This document shows, one piece after another, positions 9,878 through 21,719 of a DNA stretch of 64,000 nt (position 1 is its first letter; each line of letters starts with the position of its first letter). The translations under genes were made by a program, and so were the position numbers. Source of the DNA: Ptiloglossa arizonensis (Eukaryota; Arthropoda; Insecta; Hymenoptera; Colletidae); NCBI RefSeq assembly GCF_051014685.1, contig NW_027478459.1, positions 744,001-808,000 on the forward strand, read 5' to 3'. The notes under the pieces are model-generated. The model saw only the letters and a list, made by a program, of their open reading frames with translations. It had not been told where the DNA came from and searched no databases.

Positions 9878-12370
9878 GATTTGGGAGGTTGGAGTTAAGG
9901 AACGGTTGAGAGACCATCACAATTTTCGCAAGTCTGATACTCGAAACCTATAACTACTATGGCCTAGGGCAAAAATACACATACCGTTGCAATCGGACGA
10001 GTTTCTGCTTTCAGATGCAACAGGAATTTCTCGAGCTTGTCAATTCGTTCGCGAGATATGGGAGTTTGAATTTAAGGAACGGTTGAGAAAACATCAAAAT
10101 TTTCGCAAGTCTGATACTCGAAACCAATAACTGGAATGGCCTAGTGGAAAAGTACGCACACCATTGTAATGGGGCGAGTTTCTACTTTCAGATGCAACAG
10201 GAATTTCTCGAGTTCGTCAATCCGTTCGCGAGACATGGGAATTTGAAATTAAGGAATGGTTGAGAAACCATCAAAATTTTCGCAAGTCTGATACTCGAAA
10301 CCAATAACTACTATGGCCTAGGGCAAAAATGCACACACCGTTGTAATCGGACGAGTTTCTGGTTTCAGATGCAATAGGAATTTCTCGAGTTCGTCAATCT
10401 GTTCGCGAGATATGGGAGTTTGAAGTTAAGGAATGGTTGAGAAACCATCAAAATTTTCGCAATTCTGATGCTAGAAACGAATAACTCAAATGACCTAGGG
10501 GAAAAGTACACACACCATTGTAATCGGGCAAGTTTCTACTTTCAGAGACGACAGGAACTTCTCGTGTTCGTCATTCCGTTCGCGATATATGGGAGTTTGA
10601 AGTTAAGGAATGGTTGAGAAACCATCAAAATTTTCGCAATTCTGATGCTAGAAAAGAATAACTACTATGGCCTAGGGCAAAAATACACATACCGTTGTAA
10701 TCGGGCGAGTTTCTGCTTTCAGATGCAATAGGAAACTCTCGAGTTCGTCAATTCGTTCGCGAGATATGGGAGTTTGAAGTTAAGGAATGGTTGAGAAACC
10801 GTCACAATTTTCGCAAGTCTGATACTCGAAACCAATAACTACTATGGCCCAGGGGAAAAATACACATACCTTTGTAATCGGGCGAGTTTCTACTTTCAGA
10901 TGCAACAGGAATTTCTCGAGTTCGTCAATCCGTTCGCGAGATATGGGAGTTTGAAGTTGAGGAATGGTTGAGAAACCATTAAAATGTTCGCAATTCTGAT
11001 GCTAGAAACGAATAACTGGAATGACCTAGGGGAACAGTACACACACCTTTGTAATCCGTCGAGTTTCTACTTTCAGATGCAACAGGAAATAATCGAGTTC
11101 GCCAATCCGTTCGCGAGATATGGGAGTTTGAAGTTAAGGAATGCTTGAGAAACCATCAAAATTTTCGCAAGTCTGATACTCGAAACCAATAACTACAATG
11201 GCCTAGGGCAAAAATACACATACCGTTGTAATCGGACGAGTCTCTGCTTTCAGATGCAACAGGAATTTCTCGAGATCGTCAATCCGTTCGCGAGATATGG
11301 GAGTTTGAAATTAAGGAACGGTTGAGAAACCATCACAATTTTCGCAAGTCTGATACTCGAAACCAATAACAACAAAGGCTTAGGGGAAAAATACAAATGC
11401 CGTTGTAATCGGGAGAGTTTCTACATCCAGATTCAACCGGAATTTCTCGAGTTCGTCAATCCGTTCGCGAAATATGGGAGTTTGAAGTTAAGGAATGGTT
11501 GAGAAACCATCAAAATTTTCTTAATTCTGACGCTAGAAACGAATAACTGGAATGACCGAGGGGAAAAGTGCACACACCATTGTAATCGGTCGAGTTTCTA
11601 CTATCAGATGCAACAAAAAATAATCGAGTTCGCCAATCCGTTCGCGAGATATGGGAGTTTGAAGTTAAGGAATGGTTGAGAAACCATCACAATTTTCGCA
11701 AGTCTGATACTCGAAACCAATAACTACTATGGCCTAGGGCAAAAATACACATTTCGTTGTAATCGGACGAGTCTCTGCTTTCAGATGCAACAGGTATTTC
11801 TCGAGTTCGTCAATCCGTTCGCGAGATATGGAATTTTGAAATTAAGGAACGGTTGAGAAACCATCAAAATTTTCGCAAGTCTGATACTCGAAACCAATAA
11901 CTACAAAGGCATAGTGGAAAAATACACATACCGTTGTTATCGGGAGAGTTTCTTCTACCAGATGCAACCGGAATATCTCGTGTTCGTCAATCAGTTCGCG
12001 AGATATGGGAGTTTGAAGTTAAGGAATGGTTGAGAAACCATCACAATATTCGCAAGTCTGATACTCGAAACCAATAACTACTATGGCCTAGGGGAAAAAT
12101 ACACATACCTATGTAAAGGGGCGACTTTCTACTTTCAGATGCAACAGGAATTGCTCGAGTTCGTCAATCCGTTCGCGAGATATGGGAGTTTGAAGTTAAG
12201 GAATGGTTGAGAAACCATCAAAATTTAGGCAATTCCGATGCTAGAAACGAATAACTGGAATGACCTAGGGGAAAAGTATACACACCATTGTAATCGGTCG
12301 AGTTTCTACTTTCAGATGCAACAGGAAATAATCGAGTTCGTTTATCCGTTCCCGCGGTATGGGAGTTTGA
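9878..12370 (+). repeat. Region A HOR copy 3, truncated after ~14 monomers
   Basis: The block follows copy 2 at an offset of 3,717 until about 12,220. It shows increasing differences to about 12,370 (for example TTTATCCGTTCCCGCGG instead of the copy-2 form), after which the order of monomers is that of region B. The end point is a recombination boundary that can only be placed to within about 150 bp. Confidence 0.8.
11752..11768 (+). promoter_or_regulatory. CENP-B-box-like site (8 of 9 core bases)
   Basis: Same variant, exactly 3,717 bp after the site at 8035, in HOR copy 3. Its spacing shows one such site per 21-monomer unit. Confidence 0.35.
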
Positions 12371-12570
12371 AGTTAAGGAATGCTTGAGAAACCATCAAAG
12401 TTTTCGCAAGTCTGATACTCGAAACCAATAACTGCTATGGCCTAGGGCAAAAATACACATTCCGTTGTAATCGGACGAGTTTCTGGTTTCAGATGCAACA
12501 GGAATTTATCGAGTTTTTCAATCCGTTCGCGAGATATGGGAGTTTGAAGTTAAGGATTGGTTGAGAAACC
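12371..12570 (+). repeat. Linking monomer between regions A and B
   Basis: About one monomer of ordinary satellite of the TACTATGG/GGGCAAAAA type (here with CTGCTATGG) that belongs to neither HOR. It holds nothing else. Confidence 0.6.
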
Positions 12571-15403
12571 ATCAATATCTTCGCAAGTCTGATACTCGAA
12601 ACCAATAACTACTGTGGCCTAGGGCAAAAATACACATACCTTTGTAATCGGACGAGTTTCTGGTTTCAGATGCAACAGGAATTTATCGAGTTCGTAAATC
12701 CGTTCGCGAGATATGGGAGTTTGAAATTAAGGAACGGTTGAGAAACCATCAATATTTTCGCTGGTCTGATAGTCGAAACCAATAACTGGAATGGCCTAGG
12801 GCAAAAATACACATACCTTTGTAATCGGGCGAGATTCTACTTTCAGATGCAACAGGAATTTCTGGAGTTCGTTAATCCGTTCGCGAGATATGGGAGTTTG
12901 AAGTTAAGGAATGGTTGAGAAACCATCAAAATTTTCGCAAGTCTGATACTCGAAACCAATAACTACTATGGCCTAGGGCAAAAATACACATACCTTTGTA
13001 ATCGGACGAGTTTCCGGTTTCAGATGCAACAGGAATTTATCGAGTTCGTAAATCCGTTCGCGAGATATGGGAGTTTGAAATTAAGGAACGGTTGAGAAAC
13101 CATCAAAATTTTCGCAAGTCTGATACTCGAAACCAATAACTACAAAGGCTTAGGGGAAGAATACACATAGCGTTGTAATCGGGAGAGTTTCTTCTTCCAG
13201 ATGCAACCGGAATTTCTCGTGTTCGTCAATCCGTTCGCGAGATATGGGAGTTTGAAGTTAAGGAATGGTTGAGAAACAATCACAATTTTCGCAAGTCTGA
13301 TACTCGAAACCAATAACTACTGCGGCCTAGGGCAAAAATACACATACCGTTGTAATCTGGCGAGTTTCTACTTTCAGATGCAACAGGAATTTCTGGAGTT
13401 CGTCAATCCGTTCGCGAGATATGGGAGTTTGAAGTTAAGGAATGGTTGAGAAACCATCAATATTTTCGCAAGTCTGATACTCGAAACCAATAACTGATAT
13501 GGCCTAGGGCAAAAATACACACACCGTTGTAATCGGGCGAGTTTTTGCTTTCAGATGCAGTAGGAAATTCTCGAGTTCTTCAATCCGTGCGCGAGGTATG
13601 GGAGTTTGAAGTTAAGGAATGGTTGAGAAACCATCAATATTTTCGCAAGTCTGATACTCGAAACCAATAACTACTATGGCCTAGGGCAAAAATACATATA
13701 CCGTTGTAATCGGACGAGTTTCTGGTTTCAGATGCAACAGGAATTTATCGAGTTCGTCAATCCGTTCGCGAGATATGGGAGTTTGAAATTAAGGAACGGT
13801 TGAGAAATCATCAAAACTTCCGCAAGTCTGATACTCGAAACCAATAACTGGAACGTCCTAGGGGAAAAGTCCACACACCATTGTAATCGGGCCAGTTTCT
13901 ACTTTGAAATGCAACAGGAATTTCTCGAGTTCGCCAATCCGTTCGCGAGGTATCGGAGTTTGAAGCTAAGGAATGGTTGAGAAACCATCAGAAATTTCGC
14001 AAGTCTGATACTCGAAACCAATAACTACTATGGCCTAGGGCAAAAATACACATACCTTTTTTAATCGGGCGAGTTTATACTTTCAGATGCAAGAGGAATT
14101 TCTCGAGCTCGTCAATCCGTTCGCGAGATATGGGAGTTTGAAGTTAAGGAATGGTTGAGAAACCATCAAAATTTTCGCAAGTCTGATACTCGAAACCAAT
14201 AACTGGAAAGGCATAGGGGAAGAGTACACACACCATTGTAATGGGGCAAGTTTGTACTTTCAAATGCAACAGGAATTTCTCGAGCTCGTCAATCCGTTCG
14301 CGAGATATGGGAGTTTGAAGTTAAGGAATGGTTGAGAAACCATCAAAATTTTCGCAATTCTGATGCTAGAAACGAATAACTGGAATGACCTAGGGGAAAA
14401 GTACACACACCATTGTAATCGGGCAAGTATCTACTTTCAGAGGCGACAGGAACTTCTCGAGTTCGCCAATCCGTTCGCGAGTTATCGGAGTTTGAAGTTA
14501 AAGAATGGTTGAGAAACCATCAAAATTTTCGCAAGTCTGATACTCGAAACCAATAACTATTATGGCCTAGGGCAAAAATACACATACCTTTGTAATCGGT
14601 CGAGTTTCTAGTTTCCGATGCAACAGGAATTTCTCGAGTTCGTCAATCCGTTCGCGAGATATGGGAGTTTGAAGTTAAGGAATGGTTGAGAAACCATCAA
14701 AATTTTCGCAAGTGTGATACTCGAAACCAATAACTGGAATGGCCTAATGGAAAAGTACACATACCGTTGTAATCGGACGAGTTTCTGGTTTCAGATGCAA
14801 CAGGAATTTCTCGAGTTCGTCAATCCGTTCGCGAGATATGGTAGTTTGAAGTTAAGGAATTGTTGAGAAACCATCAAAATTTTCGCAATTCTGATGCTAG
14901 AAACGAATAACTGGAATGACATAGGGGAAAAGTACACACACCATTGTAATCGGTCGACTTTCTACTTTCAGAAGCAACAGGAAATAATCGAGTTCGTCAA
15001 TCCGTCCGCGAGATATGGGAGTTTGAAATTAAGGAACGGTTGAGAAACCTTCAAAATTGTCGCAAGTCTGATACTCGAAACCAAGAACTACAGAGGCTTA
15101 GGGGAAAAATACACATACCTTTGTAATCGGTCGAGTTTCTACTTTCAGATGCAACAGGAATTTCTCGAGTTCGGCAATCCGTTCGCGAGATATGGGAGTT
15201 TGAAGTTAAGGAATGGTTGAGAAACCATCAAAATTTTCGCAATTCTGATGCTACAAACGAATAACTCGAATGACCTAGGGGAAAAGTACACACACCATTG
15301 TAATCGGGCAAGTTTCTACTTTCAGAGGCGACAGGAACTTCTCGAGTTCGCCAATCCGTTCGCGAGGTATCGGAGTTTGAAGTTAAGGAATGGTTGAGAA
15401 ACC
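12571..15403 (+). repeat. Region B HOR copy 1, 16 monomers, 2,833 bp
   Basis: The block starts at ATCAATATCTTCGC (12571) and is repeated from the same motif at 15404, 2,833 bp later (16 x 177 + 1). The order of private variants (CTGTGGCC, TTCGCTGGTC, ACTGCGGCC, GGAACGTCC, CCTAATGGAAAAG, AAGAACTACAGAGG) is the same in both copies, with only scattered base differences. Confidence 0.9.
13468..13644 (+). repeat. Monomer present only in region B copy 1
   Basis: The monomer with AACTGATATGG and GAGTTTTTGC has no counterpart in copy 2. Downstream of it the offset between the copies drops from 2,833 to 2,656 bp, a loss of exactly one 177-bp unit. Confidence 0.85.
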
Positions 15404-18236
15404 ATCAATATCTTCGCAAGTCTGATACTCGAAACCAATAACTACTGTGGCCTAGGGCAAAAATACACATACCTTTGTAATCGGACGAGTTTCTGGTTTC
15501 AGATGCAACAGGAATTTATCGAGTTCGTAAATCCGTTCGCGAGATATGGGAGTTTGAAATTAAGGAACGGTTGAGAAACCATCAATATTTTCGCTGGTCT
15601 GATAGTCGAAACCAATAACTGGAATGGCCTAGGGCAAAAATACACATACCTTTGTAATCGGGCGAGATTCTACTTTCAGATGCAACAGGAATTTCTGGAG
15701 TTCGTTAATCCGTTCGCGAGATATGGGAGTTTGAAGTTAAGGAATGGTTGAGAAACCATCAAAATTTTCGCAAGTCTGATACTCGAAACCAATAACTACT
15801 ATGGCCTAGGGCAAAAATACACATACCTTTGTAATCGGACGAGTTTCCGGTTTCAGATGCAACAGGAATTTGTCGAGTTCGTAAATCCGTTCGCGAGATA
15901 TGGGAGTTTGAAATTAAGGAACGGTTGAGAAACCATCAAAATTTTCGCAAGTCTGATACTCGAAACCAATAACTACAAAGGCTTAGGGGAAGAATACACA
16001 TAGCGTTGTAATCGGGAGAGTTTCTTCTTCCAGATGCAACCGGAATTTCTCGTGTTCGTCAATCCGTTCGCGAGATATGGGAGTTTCAAGTTAAGGAATG
16101 GTTGAGAAACAATCACAATTTTCGCAAGTCTGATACTCGAAACCAATAACTACTGCGGCCTAGGGCAAAAATACACATACCGTTGTAATCTGGCGAGTTT
16201 CTACTTTCAGATGCAACAGGAATTTCTGGAGTTCGTCAATCCGTTCGCGAGATATGGGAGTTTGAAGTTAAGGAATGGTTGAGAAACCATCAATATTTTC
16301 GCAAGTCTGATACTCGAAACCAATAACTACTATGGCCTAGGGCAAAAATACATATACCATTGTAATCGGACGAGTTTCTGGTTTCAGATGCAACAGGAAT
16401 TTATCGAGTTCGTCAATCCGTTCGCGAGATATGGGAGTTTGAAATTAAGGAACGGTTGAGAAATCATCAAAACTTCCGCAAGTCTGATACTCGAAACCAA
16501 TAACTGGAACGTCCTAGGGGAGAAGTCCACACACCATTGTAATCGGGCCAGTTTCTACTTTGAAATGCAACAGGAATTTCTCGAGTTCGCCAATCCGTTC
16601 GCGAGGTATCGGAGTTTGAAGCTAAGGAATGGTTGAGAAACCATCAGAAATTTCGCAAGTCTGATACTCGAAACCAATAACTACTATGGCCTAGGGCAAA
16701 AATACACATACCTTTTTTAATCGGGCGAGTTTATACTTTCAGATGCAAGAGGAATTTCTCGAGCTCGTCAATCCGTTCGCGAGATATGGGAGTTTGAAGT
16801 TAAGGAATGGTTGAGAAACCATCAAAATTTTCGCAAGTCTGATACTCGAAACCAATAACTGGAAAGGCCTAGGGGAAGAGTACACACACCATTGTAATGG
16901 GGCAAGTTTGTACTTTCAAATGCAACAGGAATTTCTCGAGCTCGTCAATCCGTTCGCGAGATATGGGAGTTTGAAGTTAAGGAATGGTTGAGAAACCATC
17001 AAAATTTTCGCAATTCTGATGCTAGAAACGAATAACTGGAATGACCTAGGGGAAAAGTACACACACCATTGTAATCGGGCAAGTATCTACTTTCAGAGGC
17101 GACAGGAACTTCTCGAGTTCGCCAATCCGTTCGCGAGTTATCGGAGTTTGAAGTTAAAGAATGGTTGAGAAACCATCAAAATTTTCGCAAGTCTGATACT
17201 CGAAACCAATAACTATTATGGCCTAGGGCAAAAATACACATACCTTTGTAATCGGTCGAGTTTCTAGTTTCCGATGCAACAGGAATTTCTCGAGTTCGTC
17301 AATCCGTTCGCGAGATATGGGAGTTTGAAGTTAAGGAATGGTTGAGAAACCATCAAAATTTTCGCAAGTGTGATACTCGAAACCAATAACTGGAATGGCC
17401 TAATGGAAAAGTACACATACCGTTGTAATCGGACGAGTTTCTGGTTTCAGATGCAACAGGAATTTCTCGAGTTCGTCAATCCGTTCGCGAGATATGGTAG
17501 TTTGAAGTTAAGGAATTGTTGAGAAACCATCAAAATTTTCGCAATTCTGATGCTAGAAACGAATAACTGGAATGACATAGGGGAAAAGTACACACACCAT
17601 TGTAATCGGTCGACTTTCTACTTTCAGAAGCAACAGGAAATAATCGAGTTCGTCAATCCGTCCGCGAGATATGGGAGTTTGAAATTAAGGAACGGTTGAG
17701 AAACCTTCAAAATTGTCGCAAGTCTGATACTCGAAACCAAGAACTACAGAGGCTTAGGGGAAAAATACACATACCTTTGTAATCGGTCGAGTTTCTACTT
17801 TCAGATGCAACAGGAATTTCTCGAGTTCGGCAATCCGTTCGCGAGATATGGGAGTTTGAAGTTAAGGAATGGTTGAGAAACCATCAAAATTTTCGCAAGT
17901 GTGATACTCGAAACCAATAACTGGAATGGCCTAGGGGAAAAGTACACACACCATTGCAATTGGGCGAGTTTCTGCTTTTAGATGCAACAGGAATTTCTCG
18001 AGTTCGTCAATCCGTTCGCGAGACATGGGAGTTTGAAATTAAGAAATGGTTGAGAAACCATCAAAATTTTCGCAATTCTGATGCTACAAACGAATAACTC
18101 GAATGACCTAGGGGAAAAGTACACACACCATTGTAATCGGGCAAGTTTCTACTTTCAGAGGCGACAGGAACTTCTCGAGTTCGCCAATCCGTTCGCGAGG
18201 TATCGGAGTTTGAAGTTAAGGAATGGTTGAGAAACC
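15404..18236 (+). repeat. Region B HOR copy 2, 16 monomers, 2,833 bp
   Basis: Second copy of the region B unit. It lacks the monomer at 13,468-13,644 of copy 1 but has one private monomer of its own at 17,895-18,071, so the overall length is restored. After about 18,236 the sequence departs from copy 1. Confidence 0.9.
17895..18071 (+). repeat. Monomer present only in region B copy 2
   Basis: The monomer with CATTGCAATTGGGCGAG and TTTCTGCTTTTAG is absent from copy 1. Downstream of it the offset between copies returns from 2,656 to 2,833. Confidence 0.85.
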
Positions 18237-18780
18237 ATCAAAATTTTCGCAAGTCTGATACTCGAAACCAATAACTACTATGGCCTAGGGCAAAATTACA
18301 CATACCGTTGTAATCGGACGAGTTTCTGGTTTCAGATGCAATAGGAATTTCTCGAGTTCGTCAATCCGTTCACGAGATATGGGAGTTTGAAGTTAAGGAA
18401 TGGTTGAGAAACGATCAAAATTTTCGCAAATCTGATGCTAGAAACGAATAACTCAAATGACCTAGGGGAAAAGTACACACACCATTGTAATGTGGCGAGT
18501 TTCTACTTTCAGAGACGACAGGAACTTCTCGAGTTCGCCAATCCGTTCGCGAGGTATCGGAGTTTGAAATTAAGGAATGGTTGAGAAACCATCAAAATTT
18601 TCGCAAGTCTGATACTCGAAACCAACAACTACTATGGCCTAGGGCAAAAATACACATACCGTTGTAATCGGACGAGTTTCTGGTTTCAGATGCAATAGGA
18701 ATTTCTCGAGTTCGTCAATCCGTTCCCGAGATATGGGAGTTTGAAGTTAAGGAATGGTTGAGAAACCATCAAAACTTTCG

Positions 18781-19331
18781 CAATTCTGATGCTAGAAACG
18801 AATAACTGGAATGACCTAGGGGAAAACTACACACACCACTGTAATCGGTAGACTTTCTACTTTCAGATGCAACAGGAAATAATCGAGTTCGTCAATCCGT
18901 TCGCGAGATATGGGAGTTTGAAGTTAAGGAATGCTTGAGAAACCATCAAAGTTTTCGCAAGTCTGATACTCGAAACCAATAACTACAAAGGCCTAGGGGA
19001 AAAATACTCATACCTTTGTAATCGGGCGAGTTTCTACTTTCAGATACAACAGGAATTTCTCGAGCTCGACAATCCGTTCGCGAGATATGGGAGTTTGAAG
19101 TTAAGGAATGGTTGAGATACCATCAAAACTTCCGCAATTCTGATGCTAGAAACGAATAACTGGAATGACCTAGGGGAAAACTACACACACCACTGTAATC
19201 GGTAGACTTTCTACTTTCAGATGCAACAGGAAATAATCGAGTTCGTCAATCCGTTCGCGAGATATGGGAGTTTGAAGTTAAGGAATGCTTGAGAAACCAT
19301 CAAAGTTTTCGCAAGTCTGATACTCGAAACC
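18781..19331 (+). repeat. Dimeric repeat, 354-bp spacing
   Basis: CAATTCTGATGCTAG with the private GGTAGACTTTCTAC variant occurs at 18781 and 19135, 354 bp (2 x 177) apart. The similarity runs to about 18,977 and 19,331, so one marked monomer is repeated with a different monomer between the copies. Confidence 0.8.
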
Positions 19332-20000
19332 TATAACTACTTTGGCCTAGGGCAAAAATACACATACCGTTGTAATCGGACGAGTTTCTGCTTTCAGATG
19401 CAACCGGAATTTCTCGTGTTCCTCAATCCGTTCGCGAGATATGGGTGTTTGAAATTAAGGAATGGTTGAGAAACCATCAAAATTTTCGCAATTCTGATGC
19501 TAGAAAAGAATAACTGGAATGACCTAGGGGAAAAGTACACACACCATTGTAATCGGTCGACTTTCTACTTTCAGATGCAACAGGAAATAATCGAGTTCGG
19601 CAATCCGTTCGCGAGTTATGGGAGTTTGAAGTTAAGCAATGATTGAGAAACAATCAAAATTTTCGCAAGTCTGATACTCGAAACCAATAACTACTATGGC
19701 CAAGGGCAAAAATACACATACCTTTGTAATCGGACGAGTTTCTGGTTTCAGATGCAACAGGAATTTGTCGAGTTCGTAAATCCGTTCGCGAGATATGGGA
19801 GTTTGAAATTAAGGAACGGTTGAGAAACCATCAAAATTTTCGCAAGTCTGATACTCGAAACCAATAACTACAAAGGCCTAGGGGAAAAATGCACATACCT
19901 TTGTAATCGGGCGAGTTTCTACTTTCAGATGCAACAGGAATTTCTCGAGCTCGTCAATCCGTTCGCGAGATATGGGAGTTTGAAGTTAAGGAATGGTTGA

Positions 20001-20705
20001 GAAACCAACAAAATTTTCGCAATTCTGATACTCGAAACCAATAACTACTACGGCCTAGGGCAAAAATTCACATACCATTGTAATCGTACGAGTTTCTGTT
20101 TCAGATGCAACAGGAATTTCTCGAGTTCGTCATTCCGTTCGGGAGATATGGGAGTTTGAAGTTAAGGAATGGTTGAGAAACCAACAAAATTTTCGCTAGT
20201 CTGATACTCGAAACCGATAACCGGAATGGCCTAGGGGAAAAGTACACACACCATTGTAATCGGCCGAGTTTCTACTTTCAGATGCAACAGGAATTTCTGG
20301 AGTTCGTCAACCGTTCGCGAGATATGGGAGTTTGAAGTTAAGGAATGGTTGAGAAACCAACAAAATTTTCGCAAGTCTGATATTCGAAACCAATAACTAC
20401 TACGGCCTAGGGCAAAAATACACATACCCTTGTAGTCGGACGAGTTTCTGTTTCAGATGCAGCAGGAATTTCTCGAGTTCGTCAATCCGTTCGCGAGATA
20501 TGGGAGTTTGAAGTTAACGAATGGTTGAGAAACCATCAAAATTTTCGCAAGTCTGATTCTCGAAACCAATAGCTACAAAGGCCTAGGGGAAAAATACACA
20601 TACCTTTGTAATCGGGCGAGTTTCTGCTTTCAGATGCAACAGGAATTTCTCGAGTTCGTCAATCCGTTCGCGACATATGGGAGTTTGAAGTTAAGGAATG
20701 GTTGA
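20001..20705 (+). repeat. Region C tetramer copy 1, 705 bp
   Basis: GAAACCAACA with linked variants recurs at 20706, 705 bp later. This is four monomers minus 3 bp. The shortening comes from single-base deletions within the monomers, such as TTTCTGTTTCAG (one G short) and CGTCAACCGTTCG (one T short). Confidence 0.85.
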
Positions 20706-21410
20706 GAAACCAACAAAATTTTCGCAATTCTGATACTCGAAACCAATAACTACTACGGCCTAGGGCAAAAATTCACATACCATTATAATCGGACGAGTTT
20801 CTGTTTCAGATGCAACAGGAATTTCTCGAGTTCGTCATTCCGTTCGGGAGATATGGGAGTTTGAAGTTAAGGAATGGTTGAGAAACCAACAAAATTTTCG
20901 CTAGTCTGATACTCGAAACCGATAACCGGAATGGCCTAGGGGAAAAGTACACACACCATTGTAATCGGCCGAGTTTCTACTTTCAGATGCAACAGGAATT
21001 TCTGGAGTTCGTCAACCGTTCGCGAGATATGGGAGTTTCAAGTTAAGGAATGGTTGAGAAACCAACAAAATTTTCGCAAGTCTGATATTCGAAACCAATA
21101 ACTACTACGGCATAGGGCAAAAATACACATACCCTTGTAATAGGACGAGTTTCTGTTTCAGATGCAACAGGAATTTCTCGGGTTCGTCAATCCGTTCGCG
21201 AGATATGGGAGTTTGAAGTTAACGAATGGTTGAGAAACCATCAAAATTTTCGCAAGTCTGATACTCGAAACCAACAGCTACAAAGGCCTAGGGGAAAAAT
21301 ACACATACCTTTGTAATCGGGCGAGTTTCTGCTTTCAGAAGCAACAGGAATTTCTCGAGTTCGTCAATCCGTTCGCGAGATATGGGAGTTTGAAGTTAAG
21401 GAATGGTTGA
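20706..21410 (+). repeat. Region C tetramer copy 2, 705 bp
   Basis: Second copy of the 705-bp tetramer, carrying the same single-base deletions as copy 1 and a few substitutions (for example CATTATAATCGG for CATTGTAATCG). The sequence departs from copy 1 near 21,410. Confidence 0.82.
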
Positions 21411-21719
21411 GAAACCGTCAAAGTTTTCGCAAGTCTGATACTCGAAACCAATAACTACAATGGCCTAGGGAAAAAATACGCATACCGTTGTAATCGGGAG
21501 AGTTTCTGCTTTCAGATGCAATAGGAAATTCTCGAGTTCGTCAATCCGTTCGAGAGATATGGGAGTTTGAAGTTAAGGAATGGTTGAGAAACCATCAAAA
21601 TTTTCGCAAGTGTGATACTCGAAACCAATAACTGGAATGGCCTAGGGGAAAAGTACACACAACATTGTAATCGGGCGAGTCTCCACTTGCAGATGCAACA
21701 GGAATTTCTCGAGTTCGCC

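Larger units (their letters stand above)
18237..21719 (+). repeat. Region C: mostly monomeric satellite with short local repeats
   Basis: About 20 monomers of mixed types. Only a dimeric repeat (near 18.8-19.3 kb) and a tetramer duplication (20.0-21.4 kb) are obvious here. The CCAACAAAATTTTCG variant starts in this region and continues into D. No genes or other elements. Confidence 0.8.
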
